From contig NZ_JAUSXS010000001.1 of the NCBI RefSeq assembly GCF_030816195.1, positions 4,115,501-4,179,500 of the forward strand: a DNA stretch of 64,000 nucleotides, read 5' to 3'. Origin of the DNA: Pseudomonas sp. W4I3 (GTDB taxonomy: Bacteria > Pseudomonadota > Gammaproteobacteria > Pseudomonadales > Pseudomonadaceae). Under the pieces are notes generated by a model. It searched no databases. It was not told where the DNA came from and saw only the letters and a program-made list of their open reading frames with translations. Every line of letters starts with the position of its first letter. The stretch's first letter is position 1. Made by a program: the position numbers and the translations under genes. Positions 1 through 8,103 of this stretch are shown piece after piece.

Positions 1-1045
1 AGCAGCTCAAGCCGATCGCCAGGAACGCCAGGCCCGCCAGCAGGCGCAGGTCGAACTTGTGCGCGTACTTGCCCACGAACGGCGACATCAGCACCGGCAG
101 GATACCAATGGGCGCCACCGCCAGCCCGGCCCAGGTCGCGGTGTAGCCCATCTGGGTTTGCAGCCACTGCGGCAGAATCAGGTTGATACCGAAGAAGCCC
201 GCATAACCCAGGATCAGCACGATGGTGCCGATGCGGAAGTTGCGGTAAGCAAACAGGCGCAGGTTCACCACCGGGTGCTTGTCGGTCATTTCCCAGATGA
301 CGAACACCGCGAGAGCGATCGCCGAGATCACCGCACCGATAATGATGAAGTTGGATTCGAACCAATCCAGGTCGTTGCCCTTGTCGAGGATGATCTGCAA
401 GGCGCCGACGCCGACGATCAGGCTCAACAAGCCCACGTAGTCCATCGGTTGGTGACTGGTGACCACCGGGCGCTTCTTCAGCTGCGCACGCACCACCATC
501 ACCGCAAAGATGCCGATGGGCACGTTGATGAAGAAGATCCACGGCCAACTGTAGCTGTCGGTGATCCAGCCGCCGAGGATCGGCCCGGCAATCGGCGCCA
601 CCACCGTGACCATCGCCAGCAGCGCCAGGGCCATGCCGCGTTTGGCCGGCGGGTAGACCGCGATCAGCAGCGTCTGGGTCATCGGGTACAACGGCCCGGC
701 AACCAGGCCCTGCAGCACGCGAAAGCCGATCAACTCGGGCATCGACGTGGAGATACCGCACAGGAACGACGCCAGCACAAACAGCAGGGTCGCCCACAGA
801 AACAGCTTCACCTCGCCAAACCGGCGGCTCAGCCAGCCGGTGAGCGGCAAGGCAATCGCGTTGCTCACCGCAAACGAAGTGATGACCCAGGTGCCCTGCT
901 CCGAACTCACCCCCAGGTTGCCGGAAATAGTCGGCAACGCCACGTTGGCGATGGTGGTGTCGAGCACCTGCATGAAGGTCGCCAGCGACAGCCCGATAGT
1001 GGCCATCAACAGGCTGGGTGGCGTGAACGAGGCGTTATTGCTCAT
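1..1045 (-). CDS. EmrB-like DHA2-family drug exporter, inner-membrane subunit (3' end missing)
   Basis: Multidrug efflux permease of the 14-helix DHA2 major facilitator group, which exports drugs by proton antiport together with a periplasmic adaptor and an outer-membrane channel. The frame read on the minus strand starts MSNNASFTPPSLLMATIGLS and runs off the left edge after 348 of an expected ~510 residues. Visible hallmarks are the first-helix motif LATFMQVLDTTIANVALPTI and the loop GWLSRRFGEVKLF (MFS motif A region), followed by many hydrophobic segments. The ATG overlaps the stop of the adaptor gene by one base (TGATG), so translation is probably coupled. It is the last gene of a marR–outer-membrane-factor–emrA–emrB operon. 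The family call is firm; the substrate cannot be read from sequence. Confidence 0.93.
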   Translation of the reverse strand, partial: MSNNASFTPPSLLMATIGLSLATFMQVLDTTIANVALPTISGNLGVSSEQGTWVITSFAVSNAIALPLTGWLSRRFGEVKLFLWATLLFVLASFLCGISTSMPELIGFRVLQGLVAGPLYPMTQTLLIAVYPPAKRGMALALLAMVTVVAPIAGPILGGWITDSYSWPWIFFINVPIGIFAVMVVRAQLKKRPVVTSHQPMDYVGLLSLIVGVGALQIILDKGNDLDWFESNFIIIGAVISAIALAVFVIWEMTDKHPVVNLRLFAYRNFRIGTIVLILGYAGFFGINLILPQWLQTQMGYTATWAGLAVAPIGILPVLMSPFVGKYAHKFDLRLLAGLAFLAIGLSC

Positions 1046-2244
1046 CAGCGTTGCGCAGCCTTGGGAGCGGCAACGCTGTTGTCATGGATCAACTGGTTGA
1101 TCATGGCATCGGCCTCGGCCAGTTGGCGGTCGTACACGTTGGTGGTGAACGATGCCTTTTGCGGCGCCTGTTGCGCCAGGACCGGGCCGCTCTGGTCGTG
1201 CAGGTCTACATTGACCACGGTGCTCAAACCGACCCGCAGCGGGTGCTTGGCCAGCTCTTCGGCGTTGATATGGATGCGCACCGGTACCCGCTGCACGATC
1301 TTGATCCAGTTGCCGGTGGCGTTCTGCGCGGGCAGCAAGGCGAACGCGCTGCCGGTGCCGGCGCCCAGGCTGTCGACGGTGCCGCTGTACTTCACGTCGC
1401 TGCCGTAGATGTCGGATTCAATATCCACCGGCTGGCCGATGCGCATGTCACGCAGCTGGGTCTCCTTGAAGTTGGCGTCGATCCACAGCTGGTCCAGCGG
1501 GATCACCGCCATCAGCGCGGTGCCCGGTTGTACGCGCTGGCCCAGTTGCACGGTGCGCTTGGCCACATAACCGGTAACCGGTGCGATCAAGGTGCTGCGG
1601 GCATTGGTCAGGTAGGCCTGGCGCAGTTGCGCGGCGGCGGCTTGCACATCCGGATGGGACGAAATCACCGTGTCATCCACCAGTGCGTTGCTGGTTTTGA
1701 GTTGCTGCTCAAGGTTGGTCAAGGCGTTCTTGGCCGCAGTCAGGCTGTCACGGGCGTGGGACAGTTCTTCCTGGGAGATCGCCCCGCCCTGGGCCAGGGT
1801 CTTGCGTCGGTTGTAGTTGTCCTGGGCCGTCTGCACATCGGCTTTCTGCGCATTGACCTGGGCTTTCATACCGTCGACGTTGCTGTACAAGCCACGGACC
1901 TGGCGCACCGTGCGGGCCAGGTTGGCCTGGGCACTTTGCAGGCCGACGGCGGCGTCGTTGGGGTCGAAGCTGACCAGCACCTGACCTTCGTGGACCAGGT
2001 CGCCATCGTCGGCGCCGATGCTGACCACGGTACCGGTGACCAGCGGGGTGATTTCCACCACGTTGCCATTGACGTAGGCGTCATCGGTGCTTTCGTTGAA
2101 GCGCCCGTAGAGCTCGTACCAGGCCCATACGCCGACGACACCCAGGATCACGATCAGCACCAGGCCGATCAGCAGGACTTTGCGTTTGCGTGGATTGTTG
2201 TCTTGGGTGTGTTCGGCTGTGTTGTTGCTGTCGGCAGTGGCCAT
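1045..2244 (-). CDS. EmrA/HlyD-family efflux adaptor
   Basis: Periplasmic membrane-fusion protein that bridges the DHA2 permease and the outer-membrane channel. It has 399 residues, normal for EmrA. A basic cytoplasmic tail is followed by one membrane anchor (about residues 22–42). Then come a split lipoyl/barrel-sandwich domain (VVEITPLVTGTVVSIGADDG near the start), a long alpha-helical hairpin (about 95–205), the returning lipoyl half (TLIAPVTGYVAKRTVQLGQ) and a beta-barrel domain (WIDANFKETQLRDMRIGQPV). It lies 15 bases after the outer-membrane-factor gene and is fused by TGATG to the emrB-like gene, so the three are one operon behind marR. Confidence 0.93.
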   Translation of the reverse strand: MATADSNNTAEHTQDNNPRKRKVLLIGLVLIVILGVVGVWAWYELYGRFNESTDDAYVNGNVVEITPLVTGTVVSIGADDGDLVHEGQVLVSFDPNDAAVGLQSAQANLARTVRQVRGLYSNVDGMKAQVNAQKADVQTAQDNYNRRKTLAQGGAISQEELSHARDSLTAAKNALTNLEQQLKTSNALVDDTVISSHPDVQAAAAQLRQAYLTNARSTLIAPVTGYVAKRTVQLGQRVQPGTALMAVIPLDQLWIDANFKETQLRDMRIGQPVDIESDIYGSDVKYSGTVDSLGAGTGSAFALLPAQNATGNWIKIVQRVPVRIHINAEELAKHPLRVGLSTVVNVDLHDQSGPVLAQQAPQKASFTTNVYDRQLAEADAMINQLIHDNSVAAPKAAQR

Positions 2245-2259
2245 GAAAAATACCTCAAA

Positions 2260-3711
2260 TTATTCCGTGCGGTGGGCTGGGGTGGTCGCGGCCACGTTGT
2301 CGGCGTTGAACCCGCCACCCAGGGCCTGCATCAATTGAATCGACAGATCGATCTGCGCAGCATTCAAGGCCGCCAGCTGACGCTGGGCCTGCAGCAATTG
2401 CTGCTCGATGCTGAGCACATCCAGGTAGTTACCGATGCCGGAGCTGTAGCGCTGCACCCCGGTGTCGTAGGACTGCTGGGCGATGTCCGCGGCGTGTTGC
2501 TGGGCCTGGATCTGCCGCCCGGTGTCGCGCAGTTGCGACAGGGTGGTGCCGATATCGCCCAGGGCTTGCACCAGGGTCTTGTTGTACTGCGCCACGGCCA
2601 GGTCGTAATCGGCGTCACGGGCGTCAAGGTCGGCGCGCAGCCGCCCGCCGTCGAAGATCGGCAGCGAAATCGTCGGCGCGATGTTGAAGAAGCGACTGGC
2701 CGAGCCGAACATCGCGTCGCCCAGCAACGATTCGGCGCCGGCGCTCGCGCTCAGGTTGAGGTTGGGGTAGAAGCGGGTCTTGCTGGCGGCGATGTCCTTG
2801 CTCGCGGCTTCCACCCGCCACCGTGCGGCGACCAGGTCCGGGCGCCGGCCGAGCAATTCGGCGGGCAGCATCGACGGCACGGCGACCGCCGCGGGCTTGA
2901 GCACATTCGGGCGGGCCAATTCGTTGCCACGGTCAGGGCCTTTGCCGAGCAACACTGCGAGGGCGATTTTGGCGCTTTGCAGTTGTTTTTCCGCATCGAT
3001 CAACTGCGACTGGGAGCTGGCTTCCAGGCTTTCGGTTTGCTGGTATTGGTACTCGCTGTCGATACCGGAACTCAGGCGGCGCTTGCTCAGGTCGAGCATC
3101 TGGCGGGTGCGCTTGAGGTCTTCGGCGGCCAGGTCATGCACGATATGCGCCTGACCCAGGTCGCTGTAGGCCTTGGCCACGTTGGCGGCCAGCGTCAGGC
3201 GCGCGGCCTGCTGGTCGACTTCGGCGGCGCGGGCCTGGCCGAGTGCGGCTTCCCAGGCTGCGCGTTGGCCGCCCCACAGGTCGAAGTTGTAATTGAAGCT
3301 GGCGCCGATGTTGCGCACCGTCGAATAGGCATCGCCCTCCCCACGCGGATCCTGGTCCTTGGCCAGCCGTGAACGGCTGACACCGGCGCTGGCATCCACG
3401 GTAGGCATGCGCGCGGCGTTGGCGGCATAGGCTGCGGCCTCGGCCTGATGCGCACGGGCGCTGGCCACTTGCATGTCGGGGCTGTGTTGCAGGGCTTCCT
3501 GGATCAGTCCGTCAAGCTGGGGGTCGCCGAGGCTTTTCCACCAGTCGGCGGCGGGCCATGCGGCGCTGGACAGGCTGACGCCGCTCAGGGATTTGCCGGT
3601 TTGCAAGGTGTTGGCGTCGAGGCGTTTGCCTTGGGTATCAAGGCCGCTGTAGTTGGCGCAACCGGCCAACGTCATCGCCATCAGCACCAGGCTGAATGCG
3701 CGTGTGTTCAT
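2260..3711 (-). CDS. NodT/OprM-type outer-membrane efflux lipoprotein
   Basis: TolC-like outer-membrane channel of the NodT family, completing the tripartite exporter. A signal peptide with lipobox LAGC predicts lipidation at Cys18. The mature protein has the two repeated outer-membrane-efflux domains typical of the family, visible as paired helical repeats ending in VQRYSSGIGNYLDVLSIEQQ. Length (483 residues) is normal. I chose the ATG at 3711 over a TTG one codon upstream; the ATG overlaps the TGA of marR. Having all three exporter parts in one operon differs from E. coli emrAB, which borrows TolC. Confidence 0.92.
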   Translation of the reverse strand: MNTRAFSLVLMAMTLAGCANYSGLDTQGKRLDANTLQTGKSLSGVSLSSAAWPAADWWKSLGDPQLDGLIQEALQHSPDMQVASARAHQAEAAAYAANAARMPTVDASAGVSRSRLAKDQDPRGEGDAYSTVRNIGASFNYNFDLWGGQRAAWEAALGQARAAEVDQQAARLTLAANVAKAYSDLGQAHIVHDLAAEDLKRTRQMLDLSKRRLSSGIDSEYQYQQTESLEASSQSQLIDAEKQLQSAKIALAVLLGKGPDRGNELARPNVLKPAAVAVPSMLPAELLGRRPDLVAARWRVEAASKDIAASKTRFYPNLNLSASAGAESLLGDAMFGSASRFFNIAPTISLPIFDGGRLRADLDARDADYDLAVAQYNKTLVQALGDIGTTLSQLRDTGRQIQAQQHAADIAQQSYDTGVQRYSSGIGNYLDVLSIEQQLLQAQRQLAALNAAQIDLSIQLMQALGGGFNADNVAATTPAHRTE

Positions 3712-4181
3712 CAATGACCTACCCGCTGGAGGGTGATGGGATCACCCGCAGCTATCAGAATTTTCTTGAGGATCCGTTCCAGGGTTTCCAACTCCCCCAC
3801 CTCGAGTACACCGGCCAGTTGGTTGAGGGCCTGGGCGCCGATGTGCGGCAGCATGTCCGCCAGGCGCTGGCCGTCGGCGGTGAGTACCAACTGCACCTGG
3901 CGGCGGTCGAGTTCGGAACGCTTGCGACTGAGCAAATGCTTTTGCTCCAGACGGTCGAGCATGCGCGTCATCGAACCGCTGTCCAGCGACAGGTTGCGGC
4001 ACAGCTCGGCCGGGGTATCGACGCCAAACTGGGCCATGATGATCAACACCTTGAACTGCGCGGCGGTAATGCCGTGGGGTTCCATATGGGTGTCGATGAT
4101 GCGGTCCTTGAGGATCGCAGCGCGGCCCAGCAACAGGCCGAGATGGCACTTGTGGAAGTTATCCGGGGTGAAATGAGGCAT
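3711..4181 (-). CDS. MarR-family regulator of the efflux operon
   Basis: Winged-helix repressor of the MarR/EmrR group, 156 residues. The N-terminal dimerisation helix is followed by the HTH (TPAELCRNLSLDSGSMTRML, about 62–81) and the wing (LDRRQVQLVLTADGQRLADM). It is first in the operon and overlaps the channel gene. Two copies of a 14-bp dyad directly upstream (4198–4211 and 4231–4244) are the probable autoregulatory operator. By analogy with EmrR, inducer binding should release the repressor and switch on the exporter; that is inference. The start was chosen because it begins 14 bases from the first dyad and gives a standard MarR N-terminus. Confidence 0.9.
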   Translation of the reverse strand: MPHFTPDNFHKCHLGLLLGRAAILKDRIIDTHMEPHGITAAQFKVLIIMAQFGVDTPAELCRNLSLDSGSMTRMLDRLEQKHLLSRKRSELDRRQVQLVLTADGQRLADMLPHIGAQALNQLAGVLEVGELETLERILKKILIAAGDPITLQRVGH

Positions 4182-4193
4182 CGGAAGTCACCT

Positions 4194-4247
4194 TATTACT
4201 GCCTAGGCAGTGAATGTGTGACGAGATATTACTGCTTAGGCAGCGAA
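4194..4247 (-). promoter_or_regulatory. Tandem MarR operator dyads
   Basis: ACTGCCTAGGCAGT at 4198–4211 is a perfect 14-bp palindrome. ACTGCTTAGGCAGC at 4231–4244 is a near-perfect copy, and both are followed by GAATGT. The 33-bp spacing is about three helical turns, placing both on one DNA face. Position just upstream of marR suggests binding by its product. Confidence 0.75.
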
Positions 4248-4308
4248 TGTCAAATGGAATAGTTAGGTTGCTTGGTAATTACCCCAAGCCTGAGTGAAAC
4301 ACATACCA

Positions 4309-4404
4309 ATGTGGGAGGGGGCTTGCTCCCGATAGCGGTGGGTCAGCTACAAATAAGCTGACTGACAGACCGCCATCGGGAGCAAGCCCCCTCCCACATT
4401 TTTG
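4309..4404. repeat. REP pair (BIME) between the efflux operon promoter and tamB
   Basis: Two inverted REP copies face each other: ATGTGGGAGGGGGCTTGCTC and its reverse complement, about 50 bases apart. They can form a long stem. This is the standard Pseudomonas extragenic palindromic unit. It sits downstream of tamB, where it may act as a terminator or 3' end protector. Confidence 0.85.
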
Positions 4405-4416
4405 ACCGCGCGATGC

Positions 4417-7400
4417 TTAGAAATCGCGCTTGTAGAAGATATCCAGCGAACTGGCGACGCCCGTGGCCACTTCCAGGTACACCTTCTTGCTCAGCAGGTA
4501 GCGCAAGGCGATGGTGTTGGCCGGTTCGAACACCCCGACCCCGTAGCGCAGGCTGAGTTTCTCGTTGATCTTGCCGCTGGCCACCACCGCCGTGTTGTTG
4601 CCGGTGCCCTGGGTGTCCAGGTCGAAATCCTGGATCCCCAGTTTGTTGGCGATGTCCGTGGTCACCCCGGCGCTGCCCATCAGGCCCAGGCCCAGGGCGG
4701 CTTCGGCAAGCATGTTGTTGTCTTCACCGTTGTTGGTCCGCGAACGCCCCAGCACCAGGTAGGACAGCGCGTCTTCCTGGGCCATGGCAGGCTCGGAGAA
4801 GATTTGCGTGGTCGGCTGCTCGGCACTGCCGCTCAAACGAATGCCAGCGGTAACCGTGCGCGAGGATTCGGTGGTTACGCGGACCGCCTCGATATCCAGG
4901 AAGGGTTGGTCCAACGGCCCGGCGAACAACAGCCGCGCACGGCGCACATTCAGGCGTTGGCCGTAGGCACGATAACGGCCGTCGTTGAGCCACAGCTCGC
5001 CACGGGTGTCCATGTTGTCACCGATATGCACATGGCCCTGCACTTTGGCGGTGAGGCCGAAGCCGGCGAAGTTGAGCTGGTCTTCGCCCACCTCCACGTC
5101 GATATCCATGGCCATGGCCATCGGCGGCTTGCCCTCTTCGGTCTGGCTGCCGACGATGACCGTGTCATCGGACACCTTGACCGTCGATGGCGGCAGTTCG
5201 CGCACGGTGATATCGCCACGCGGGATGTGCACCTTGCCGGCGATTGCCAGCTTGTCGTCCTTGAGGCTGATCTTGAGGTCAGGCGCCACTTCCAATACGG
5301 CGTAGGGCTCCACCGTCACGGGCAGTTGCGAGCCCTTGAGGCTCAGGTCGACCACCAGCGCGCGGCCCCAGTCGATCTGCCCGCGCAGGCTGCCCTGCCC
5401 GGCCTTGCCACTGCGCCAGGCGCCATTGAGTTGCACGCTTTCGCCAGCGATCAGGGCTTGCACGTTCAGGCCTTCCAGGCTTACAGGCAGTTCGGGTCCG
5501 GAGATTTCACCGTCCACCAGGTTAACGCTGCCGTTGATCTGTGGCGCAAGCAAGCCGCCGGAAATCCGCCCGCTGCCATTGAGCTTGCCGGTGAGTTTTT
5601 CCACCATTGGCACGAACGGGCGTGCCACCGCCAGGTCCAGCCCGGTGAGGCTGAAATTGCCCGTGATCGGTTTGCTGGCCGGCAGCGGGTTGATCTGCGC
5701 CTGCAGCAGCAACTCGCCGAGCTTGCCGCCATGGAAGTTCAACTGAGTGTCGATGCGCTTGGGATTGAGGGTGGTTTCCAGCTTCAGCGTGTCGTAGGGG
5801 AAATCCAGCCACTGGCCCTTGTCCCTGACGCGCAAGTTGCCGCCACCGGCGTCCACCGACACCACGCCTTTGGGGCCGCTGGCCGGCAGATCCAGTTGCA
5901 CATCGGCATTGAGCCTGCCCTGCCAGGCGAAGTCCTTGGGCAAGAACGCCGCCAGGCTGTCGAGGGGGAATTGCTTGAGGTGGTAACGCAGCTTCGGTTC
6001 GGGCATCAGGCGCTGGTCTTCGCCACACAGGCTGGCGCCACCGGACACCCAACAATGGGCGGCAAAGGTCAGCTTGCCATCGGCCAGGCGCTCGATTTTC
6101 GCCGGGGCTTGCAGCCGCCAGTCCTGGCCGCCCGCTTGCACGTCGCCACTGGCCAGGCGCCCGCGCCAGTTGCCTTGGTCGAGATTGCCGTCCAGGGCCA
6201 GGGCCAGCTTGAGCAAAGGACCTGCCAGGTCCAACTGGACCTTCTGGTTCTTGATATCACCCTGGGCACTGGCGGTGAGGGTACCGACTTGGGTCTCGCC
6301 GCTTTGGATGCCGCCGCCCTTGAGGTCGATGCGGGCGCGCTGGGCGCTGTCCAGTGTCGCGTCGAGGCTGAGGCTTTGCAGGCGATTGTCGGCCAATGCC
6401 AGTTGCTGACCCTTGAGGTCTAGCTTGCCTTGTGGCGCCTTCAGGGTGCCGGCGACATCGACGCGGCCATTGATTTGCCCGCGCAGTTGCGGCCAGAGCT
6501 GGGCCAGGCGCGCCAGCTTGATGTCGATCTGTCCGGCCAGGCGCTGCTGCAGGCTCCCGCTGCCGTTGATGCGGTTGTCGCCCAGGCGGATGTCCAGGTT
6601 GGCGAGGGTCCATTGTTCGCCCGCGCCTTCGGCCTTGGCTGCCAGCACGGCGGTTTGCCCGCGCAGGCGGCCCTTGAGGTCAAGGTCGGCGTTGAGCTTG
6701 AGTTGTTCGTTCCTGAATTCGCCTTTGCTGCGCAGCGGCCCGGCCAGGGTGCCGGGCAATTCGGCGACCCAATAGGCCGGGTTCAACGCGGTCAAATCCA
6801 ACGCGGTGTCCCAGGCGATGCCGTCGGCGAACTGCACCGTCACCCGGCCTTCGGCCTTACCCTGACCGGCGGTCAGCTTGAGCTCGGGCAGGAAGATTTG
6901 CTTGAGGTCGCCACTGAACGGCGTGACTACGTTGAACTTGCCGGCCGGGCCGTCCAGATCGGCCTTGAGGTTGCCCAGGTAGTTGCCGTCCTTATAGGAA
7001 ATTTCACCGTTAAAGGTGCGCAAGGCGACCTGCGGCTCATCGATCAGCGGATAGAGGCGATGCCAGGGGAAGTCCAGCCAGTCGATTCTGGCATCGGCGC
7101 TGAAGCCTTGTTGCCAGTCCAGATTGGCGCTGAGCTTGAGGCTTTGCTGGTCGCCGGCAGTCAGGTCCAGGCCGGCGATCTGCGCACCCTTGGCATCCAC
7201 CTTGCCGCGCAGCAGCAGGTCCACCGGGCCTTTTTCCGCTGGCAGCAGTGCTTTACCCAGCAATTGGTAACCGTTTTTCAGGTCACCCTTGGCGCTCAGG
7301 TCCAGCTGATTGAGCCGCAAGGTATCGGGCAGATCGGCGCTGGGTTTGAAGGCATCAGCGGTGATGCGCACTTGCGCCGGCAGGTTGTCCGCCAGCGGCT

Positions 7401-8103
7401 GCAACTCGCCACTGAGCTTGGCCGGCAGGTAGCCGCTGCTGTCAGCGTCGAGTTTGAGTGTCTTGAGCAGGTCGCCGTCGACCTTGAGGGCAACCGTCCA
7501 GGGCGCGCCGCCCGGCGCATAAGGCAGGCTGAGTTGACCGCTGGCCGTCAAAGGCCAATTGCCGACCGGTTGCAGCAGGCCGGACAGGTCCAGCACCAGA
7601 CCGTCCCGTTGCAGGTGCACCGCGTCGATCTGCAGGCCTTCGGCAGTCCAGTGCGCCGCCAGTTGCAAACCCTTGAGTTGTTCACTGCCGTTAAACAGCA
7701 ACGTACCGACGCGAACCTCGCCTAATTGGATGGCAAGTGGCAGTTTCAGATCCGGCAACGCAATAGGCCCGCTGCTCTCTTCGGCACTGGGCGCAAATTG
7801 CAGACTGACTTGCTCCACGTCCAGCTTGTCGATGCACAAGGTCATTTGCAGCAAGCACGCGGGCGACCAGGCAAACGTCGGCGCATTCAGCTCTACGCGG
7901 CTACCGTCTTGTTCCCATAGCAGATGATCGGCACGCCACTGGCTGCCGAGACGCCCCTCGAAATTCTCGACGCGCAAACCCGGCACCAGGCCCAAGACCC
8001 AGCGGCTGCCAGACTGGGTAGCCACTACCGAGCACAGCGCCAGCAGCACCACGGCGAGGATGGCAATCACGACCAGCCCCGCTATTTTCAAACCACGCAT
8101 CAC
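4417..8103 (-). CDS. tamB: TamB, translocation and assembly module inner-membrane component
   Basis: Large AsmA-like bridge protein spanning from the inner membrane to TamA in the outer membrane, implicated in outer-membrane protein assembly and phospholipid transport. It has 1228 residues, the usual TamB length. One N-terminal anchor (about residues 5–28) is followed by about 800 residues of repetitive beta-strand sequence typical of the lipid-groove fold. The C-terminal DUF490/TamB domain ends with LRYGVGVFEPANTIALRYLL and the terminal FYKRDF. The ATG overlaps the tamA stop, so the two are translated together. A REP pair follows the stop. Confidence 0.95.
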   Translation of the reverse strand: MMRGLKIAGLVVIAILAVVLLALCSVVATQSGSRWVLGLVPGLRVENFEGRLGSQWRADHLLWEQDGSRVELNAPTFAWSPACLLQMTLCIDKLDVEQVSLQFAPSAEESSGPIALPDLKLPLAIQLGEVRVGTLLFNGSEQLKGLQLAAHWTAEGLQIDAVHLQRDGLVLDLSGLLQPVGNWPLTASGQLSLPYAPGGAPWTVALKVDGDLLKTLKLDADSSGYLPAKLSGELQPLADNLPAQVRITADAFKPSADLPDTLRLNQLDLSAKGDLKNGYQLLGKALLPAEKGPVDLLLRGKVDAKGAQIAGLDLTAGDQQSLKLSANLDWQQGFSADARIDWLDFPWHRLYPLIDEPQVALRTFNGEISYKDGNYLGNLKADLDGPAGKFNVVTPFSGDLKQIFLPELKLTAGQGKAEGRVTVQFADGIAWDTALDLTALNPAYWVAELPGTLAGPLRSKGEFRNEQLKLNADLDLKGRLRGQTAVLAAKAEGAGEQWTLANLDIRLGDNRINGSGSLQQRLAGQIDIKLARLAQLWPQLRGQINGRVDVAGTLKAPQGKLDLKGQQLALADNRLQSLSLDATLDSAQRARIDLKGGGIQSGETQVGTLTASAQGDIKNQKVQLDLAGPLLKLALALDGNLDQGNWRGRLASGDVQAGGQDWRLQAPAKIERLADGKLTFAAHCWVSGGASLCGEDQRLMPEPKLRYHLKQFPLDSLAAFLPKDFAWQGRLNADVQLDLPASGPKGVVSVDAGGGNLRVRDKGQWLDFPYDTLKLETTLNPKRIDTQLNFHGGKLGELLLQAQINPLPASKPITGNFSLTGLDLAVARPFVPMVEKLTGKLNGSGRISGGLLAPQINGSVNLVDGEISGPELPVSLEGLNVQALIAGESVQLNGAWRSGKAGQGSLRGQIDWGRALVVDLSLKGSQLPVTVEPYAVLEVAPDLKISLKDDKLAIAGKVHIPRGDITVRELPPSTVKVSDDTVIVGSQTEEGKPPMAMAMDIDVEVGEDQLNFAGFGLTAKVQGHVHIGDNMDTRGELWLNDGRYRAYGQRLNVRRARLLFAGPLDQPFLDIEAVRVTTESSRTVTAGIRLSGSAEQPTTQIFSEPAMAQEDALSYLVLGRSRTNNGEDNNMLAEAALGLGLMGSAGVTTDIANKLGIQDFDLDTQGTGNNTAVVASGKINEKLSLRYGVGVFEPANTIALRYLLSKKVYLEVATGVASSLDIFYKRDF

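Noticed and set aside
1051..3372. Very long open frame (773 codons) on the plus strand opposite emrA and the outer-membrane channel gene
   Set aside because: It mirrors two clear minus-strand genes, has no recognisable domain, and is low-complexity Arg/His/Gln/Gly-rich as expected of antisense frames in GC-rich DNA.
4402..7725. Two long plus-strand frames opposite tamB
   Set aside because: Antisense shadows of the TamB coding sequence without ribosome sites or domains.
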